In this document: in pieces, positions 59,815 to 64,000 of the stretch
How the letters are laid out: each line of letters begins with the position of its first letter
How positions within the stretch are numbered: the first letter of the stretch is position 1
Origin: Astrocystis sublimbata
Lineage: Eukaryota; Ascomycota; Sordariomycetes; Xylariales; Xylariaceae
Direction of reading: 5' to 3'
NCBI GenBank assembly: GCA_022453515.1
Contig: JAJNNY010000034.1
Span: forward strand, 124,001 to 188,000
DNA length: 64,000 nucleotides
Translations under genes and position numbers: made by a program
The notes under the pieces: model-generated
Databases searched by the model: none
The model's input: the letters and a program-made list of their open reading frames with translations, nothing else
What the model was told of the DNA's origin: nothing

Positions 59815-60508
59815 TTAGAGGGCGAAGGCACCGAGGGCCAGCATGACGAGACCGCCCATGGAGCCGGCGACGGCAGCACCAGCCGTGGGGATGGGGCTGG
59901 TCGAGGAGGCGGTGGCGGTGCCGTTGCTGCCGGCGCCGGCACTGGAAGAGGGAGCCGCTGTGGTGGTGGCGATCAGAGTCTGCGAGGTGACGGTCTGGAC
60001 CACCGAGGAGGTGATGGTGCCCACGGACGACGAGGAAGCGGGCGCGGACTCGGAGGACGAGGTGGGCTCCGCGGTGGACTCGGCCGAGGTGGCCTCGGAT
60101 GTGGATGCTGGGGCCGAGCTACTGCCTTCAGAGCCTTCAGAGGATGAGGCGCCGCCGCTGCCGCCGGCCTCGACGGCCGAGCAGAAGGTCTGCACGGCGG
60201 GCAGGACCTTGTTGAGAGCGGTGTCGGCACCGCACCCCTTCAGGACGCAGGGGGTGGCAGTACCAGTGAGCTGGTCAATGTTGTCGCCTGTTGACGCATT
60301 AGCAGGTGATGCAAGGTCGAGATATAACTAGATAGATAGAATGAGGATGTAGTGTAGACTTACAGATGCACTTGTAGTCGTCCGCAGCGCAGTTGGTCTG
60401 GCTTGTGCGAGCATCATCGATGCAAGGCAGCGCGCACGAGGGGATGTCGTTGAGGGACTGAGCCGTAACGGCAGCGGCAAGGGCCACGACAGCAACTGAG
60501 TACTTCAT
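59815..60508 (-). CDS. CFEM-domain GPI-anchored protein
   Basis: Exons 60508-60364 and 60287-59815 give 205 residues. A signal peptide (about 1-17) is followed by a complete eight-cysteine CFEM domain: C25, C29, C40, C47, C49, C62, C67 and C84. It has the CAADDYKCIC core carrying the conserved aspartate; the intron splits codon C49. A Ser/Thr/Ala-rich, probably O-glycosylated stalk follows, then a C-terminal hydrophobic GPI signal (GSMGGLVMLALGAFAL). Known CFEM proteins bind haem or act in wall integrity, adhesion and host interaction. Which applies here is not decided by sequence. Confidence 0.93.
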
Positions 60509-63500
60509 GTTTTCGGTTTGGTGTGTTGATTTTGGTATAACTCGAAAATGCTGACACTACTGAAACAGTTCGACTTCCCTGAACGAGTGTGTACGGAAGT
60601 GCGTTGTTGATATGTATTCGGCTGGTGAAGCGAGTGTGGTTGGTGACAGCTCAAGCAGAACGGTCGGCATCCAGGGGTTGGGATCTGTGCCTCTTTTATG
60701 TTCATTATCATCTCAATCCTTTGTGTTCTCACCGTTGCATCCAACCCTTACCCCTACTCATGTCTGCACGTCCCTTTCCCGTCCAACGCAACGTCGCTCA
60801 ACGGTGGTGGCGGAGGCTAGGTTGGATCGGTCTGGGCACTTGGAGGCCATCACACCCAGTCGAGCCCAGTCTTGGACGGTTTGGTGATGGGCTGGAACAG
60901 CAAGCTCGACAAGGGCCGCGCCACTAAGGCCCTTCCCATGCAGGCTATAACCCCGAAGTCGATAGCGGCGTTTCTACATTGTGGTGGCATCTCTTACGTA
61001 CAAAGAACTAGGGGCAAATTGGCGTGCGTATGCCTCCGCCTGGGGAGTTGGCAATGCCATCTTCTGATTCGCCTAACCGTGTTTGGGATTGACACGATGA
61101 CAACATCAACTGCGAATCTTATAACAATGATTCTCATAGCAGCACACACAACTGGAACTTTCGCGTGTTGGCAAACTTGTCTGCTGACCGTCTTACCCAG
61201 CTTTGACTGACCACAGTTACGTAGGATCTTGCGTAAAAAGATCGAGATGGCCCAGAGCCACGATCGCGGATCAATAGTCGGGGCACATAAGAGTGTGTGC
61301 AGCAAGGCAACTCGAGCAGCGGTCAAAACCAACCAGCGCAATCCGTGTAATAAGGTGTGATGTGTATATTACCAGCGCAACGAATCGGAACTCAAAAGCC
61401 CTCAGGAGGCCCAGTTGGTTACGACGACGCGGGCTCAGCTCGCGTACAATACGCTGCTACTTCGGCTCTCAAGGGGGACAGTAGCATCAGGCGTACCTTG
61501 CATCTGGAGCCAACGCCGACGAATAAATGGCTGGGTTGGATATTGGATACTACGGTGACCAAGACGTAGTGTCAGCACTGCTGAAGTCTGCCAACTGCGC
61601 CTGTTGATTTGTACACGCAAGCTCGTGTTTCTCCTACACTTGCTTATTGTCTTTGAGAGAAAGCAAGTACAATCATGCCATTCGAACCTCTTGGCGCGTT
61701 AACTGGATAAAAGCAGAAGGCCCTGGGGCCCCAGGTGAGCCCAGCAAGAATGTCCCTTGTCAGAAGCCTAGCACCGGCAATCGTAGGGGCAATCTGCTCC
61801 ATAGCGTTGAAAATCTGGGGATACCCGCGTCCCGTCAATGCGCTAATCATCGTGATCTACATGATACCAAGCACCCGAGTACGGTGTCTAGGACACTCCG
61901 CGACACTGTGGTCTGTGAAGACTTGTTGACTCGAGTTTACTCGTGTACTTGCAATGAAGAAAGGGCTTAATTGTTTCAGTGATACGTTGTACTCCTCACG
62001 ATGGCTGCAATTAAGTGCGAAACACCATCAGCGCTGCTTTTCGTATACAGCGCCAGTGTTTCATGCTACTGCGACTAAGACGCTCGGAACACGTTATCGT
62101 CGTGTCCATGCGCTGTGGCGCAGCGCGATGAGGAATAGGGAATAGGGCTTCAAAACTTGCGCATCTGTGCGATGTGAATAAGAAGGGCAACAACTTGCCT
62201 TCTGAATCTGCCAAGATTTTCCCAACTCTTTCTCTTGGCAATTTTGCGACAGGCCTGCCGAGGCCCGAATCACCAGCTGCCCTCTACTACGCATTAATTC
62301 TTGTTGCGATGGCTTGTGATACCTGTGATCTCACTGTGCAGAACAATGCCCATGCCCACTTTCACCATTTCGGCCAGGTGGTTGGTTGGCTGCGAGAATA
62401 CTACCGAGAGTAACTTTGCAATTTCTCTCAAATTGATCAGCGAAAATTTGCATAGACATACGAAGTAACTCGCCATTCCCATTGATGGGGAAGACAGCCA
62501 CATGAGACCGTTCGGAGATTCAGAGTCCAGAAGCCTGAACATTTTCTCCAATCATGTCGCCAATTAAACAGCTACCACCAGCGAAGACAAAGCAGACATG
62601 CCCATGCAACCTTTTGTTCTCTTTTCGTTGGTGTCCTGTACAATCGGAGATTGAGCTGCATGTCGACGCCACTAGTATCAGGTATGTGGCCATTTCAAGC
62701 TGTTACCTGCTGCTGTGCCGTGAAATACCCTCCCAGCGGGCCGGATGCTGTTGTTTCGGGGTGCATAGATTTTGCATTGCATGTGTCTTTCCCGTGTTCC
62801 TGTTGCGGAGGCATGTGGCAAATGCCAAGTGCTTTGCAGTCTGTTTCCAACTATTCTTAGTATCTGCCCCGGACCTTTCTTTCAAACCCTCAATAACTTC
62901 ACTATTGCTGTATTTGCAATATAGCCATACGGCCTGGGAAATAGCTGTTGCATATATACGTAGGTAATACTGGAAACGATCGATGCTATGCGATCATGCA
63001 ACTATGAGAACGAATTTGCCAAGACTTCTACGCAATCGCATTTACCTGGCCCTATTTTCAACCGGCGCCAGTGTTCCCGAAACACGTTGCACTGGGCATC
63101 TCGTCTTCTGATCGCATCACATCATGGCTTAAACCATCCGAAAACTTGCTGCACCTGCAGTCTAAAAAGTCTTCCTTTCTGTTTCATAGCTGGATGTATT
63201 TCGATGTGTCTCGTTGAAACAATGCCACAGAGCCGAGATTGGATTCAATCAAAGGCTCCAGTCTCAAAAGTCGCCAGATCATGGTCACTGCTCCGACTGG
63301 AGCGAAAGTTTCCATTACGCGATGGGCGCTTCTACCCCGGATTTTCATGGTCCTGAAGCAGTTAGACCGCCCGCGCCCCGTCGGAGGCATCGCGGAGACA
63401 AAGCTACCTACCTTGCTTGGAAACCGAGGTTGTAGATCTTTAAGCCTTGATTCACTCGTGATATCATTCGTTCTGGGATGTCGCGCGTGGGCGGGCGGGC

Positions 63501-64000
63501 GCTGGGCCCTTTCACTCACTCACTCCTTACGAGGGCGCGTTCAATTACCAGAGACAAGTCGTGTGAGCTATGCATGTCTTGGATGAATACGATGTCGGAC
63601 AGCAGAGCAGGTTCATGATGAGAGTGATCACTGAACTGCCGTGCAACGATAGCATGGCAGACTGAAGCGGTATAGTATTAATCACATTGCTCGCCTTGAT
63701 GATTGATGTGGCAACTCAGAGTGTGCTGGATGCTTACCATGAGATAAGATGATGCCTCTCTCTCGCACTGAATCGGTTTTTCTCTCCAAGGATGCGAGGA
63801 TGAGGCCTTACAAGCAGCAGTGGCGCTATGCCTCACGTTGGTCGATCACGCAGCGCATTTATTTTTGACGTGAGCATAGTGTAGGGACCCGTAGATAGCC
63901 ATCTGCTCTGGTTATCCGTAAGTATTTCGAAGACTAAGACTTCCTGTGATCTATACAATATGTTTAAATATGTAGCTGACATCCATCGAGTTGTTACTTT
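60509..64000. other. Gene-poor region to the window end
   Basis: 3.5 kb upstream of the CFEM gene. Frames reach 137 codons (62554-62967, +) but show no family motif or consistent splice structure. A GC palindrome (GGGGCCCC) lies near 61727. A gene starting beyond the window cannot be excluded. Confidence 0.4.

Noticed and set aside
1..64000. CRISPR arrays, bacterial operons, ribosome binding sites
   Set aside because: Spliced eukaryotic genes throughout and no regularly spaced repeats; such features are not expected or seen.

Overview
This window is nuclear DNA from a filamentous ascomycete (Pezizomycotina; a Sordariomycete-like fungus is my best guess). Most genes carry short introns of about 46-130 nt with GT..AG ends and CTAAC/CTGAC-type branch motifs. 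Fungus-specific families are present: a GH72 glucanosyltransferase with an X8/CBM43 module, CFEM and GPI-anchored proteins, an atypical Zn2Cys6 regulator, a CmcJ-type oxidoreductase and an NB-ARC/TPR NOD-like receptor. All exon models were worked out by eye from splice motifs and reading-frame continuity; none was checked by alignment or RNA data.

Layout. 0-9 kb: a truncated kinase-like gene (-), a mitochondrial ACOT9-type thioesterase (-), a small secreted protein (+) and a seven-exon MFS transporter (-). 9.6-21.4 kb is a damaged accessory block. It holds a membrane-anchored protein gene split by a solo LTR, an NB-ARC/TPR receptor with a one-base frame break, a CmcJ/AsaB-like gene (-) and an amidase whose middle cannot be spliced with GT donors. 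23-30 kb: a GPI-type 5'-nucleotidase (+), a PlsC acyltransferase (-) and a lipid-droplet hydrolase-like protein (+). 32.4-34.3 kb: the GH72 gene (-). 37-38.5 kb: a TauD-like dioxygenase (-). 40.8-43.7 kb: the zinc-cluster regulator (+). 45-48 kb: a Sec72-like TPR protein (+) and a small conserved protein with a 12-nt first coding exon (-). 52.8-57 kb: three Cys/His-rich paralogues in tandem (-). 59.8-60.5 kb: a CFEM GPI protein (-). The rest, notably 47.9-52.8, 57-59.8 and 60.5-64 kb, is gene-poor.

The genes do not form one obvious pathway. Two themes stand out. Cell-surface and wall functions recur (GH72, CFEM, GPI 5'-nucleotidase, secreted protein). Accessory, fast-evolving content is concentrated in the broken 9.6-21.4 kb block and in the Cys-rich tandem family, which is my best candidate for something undescribed.
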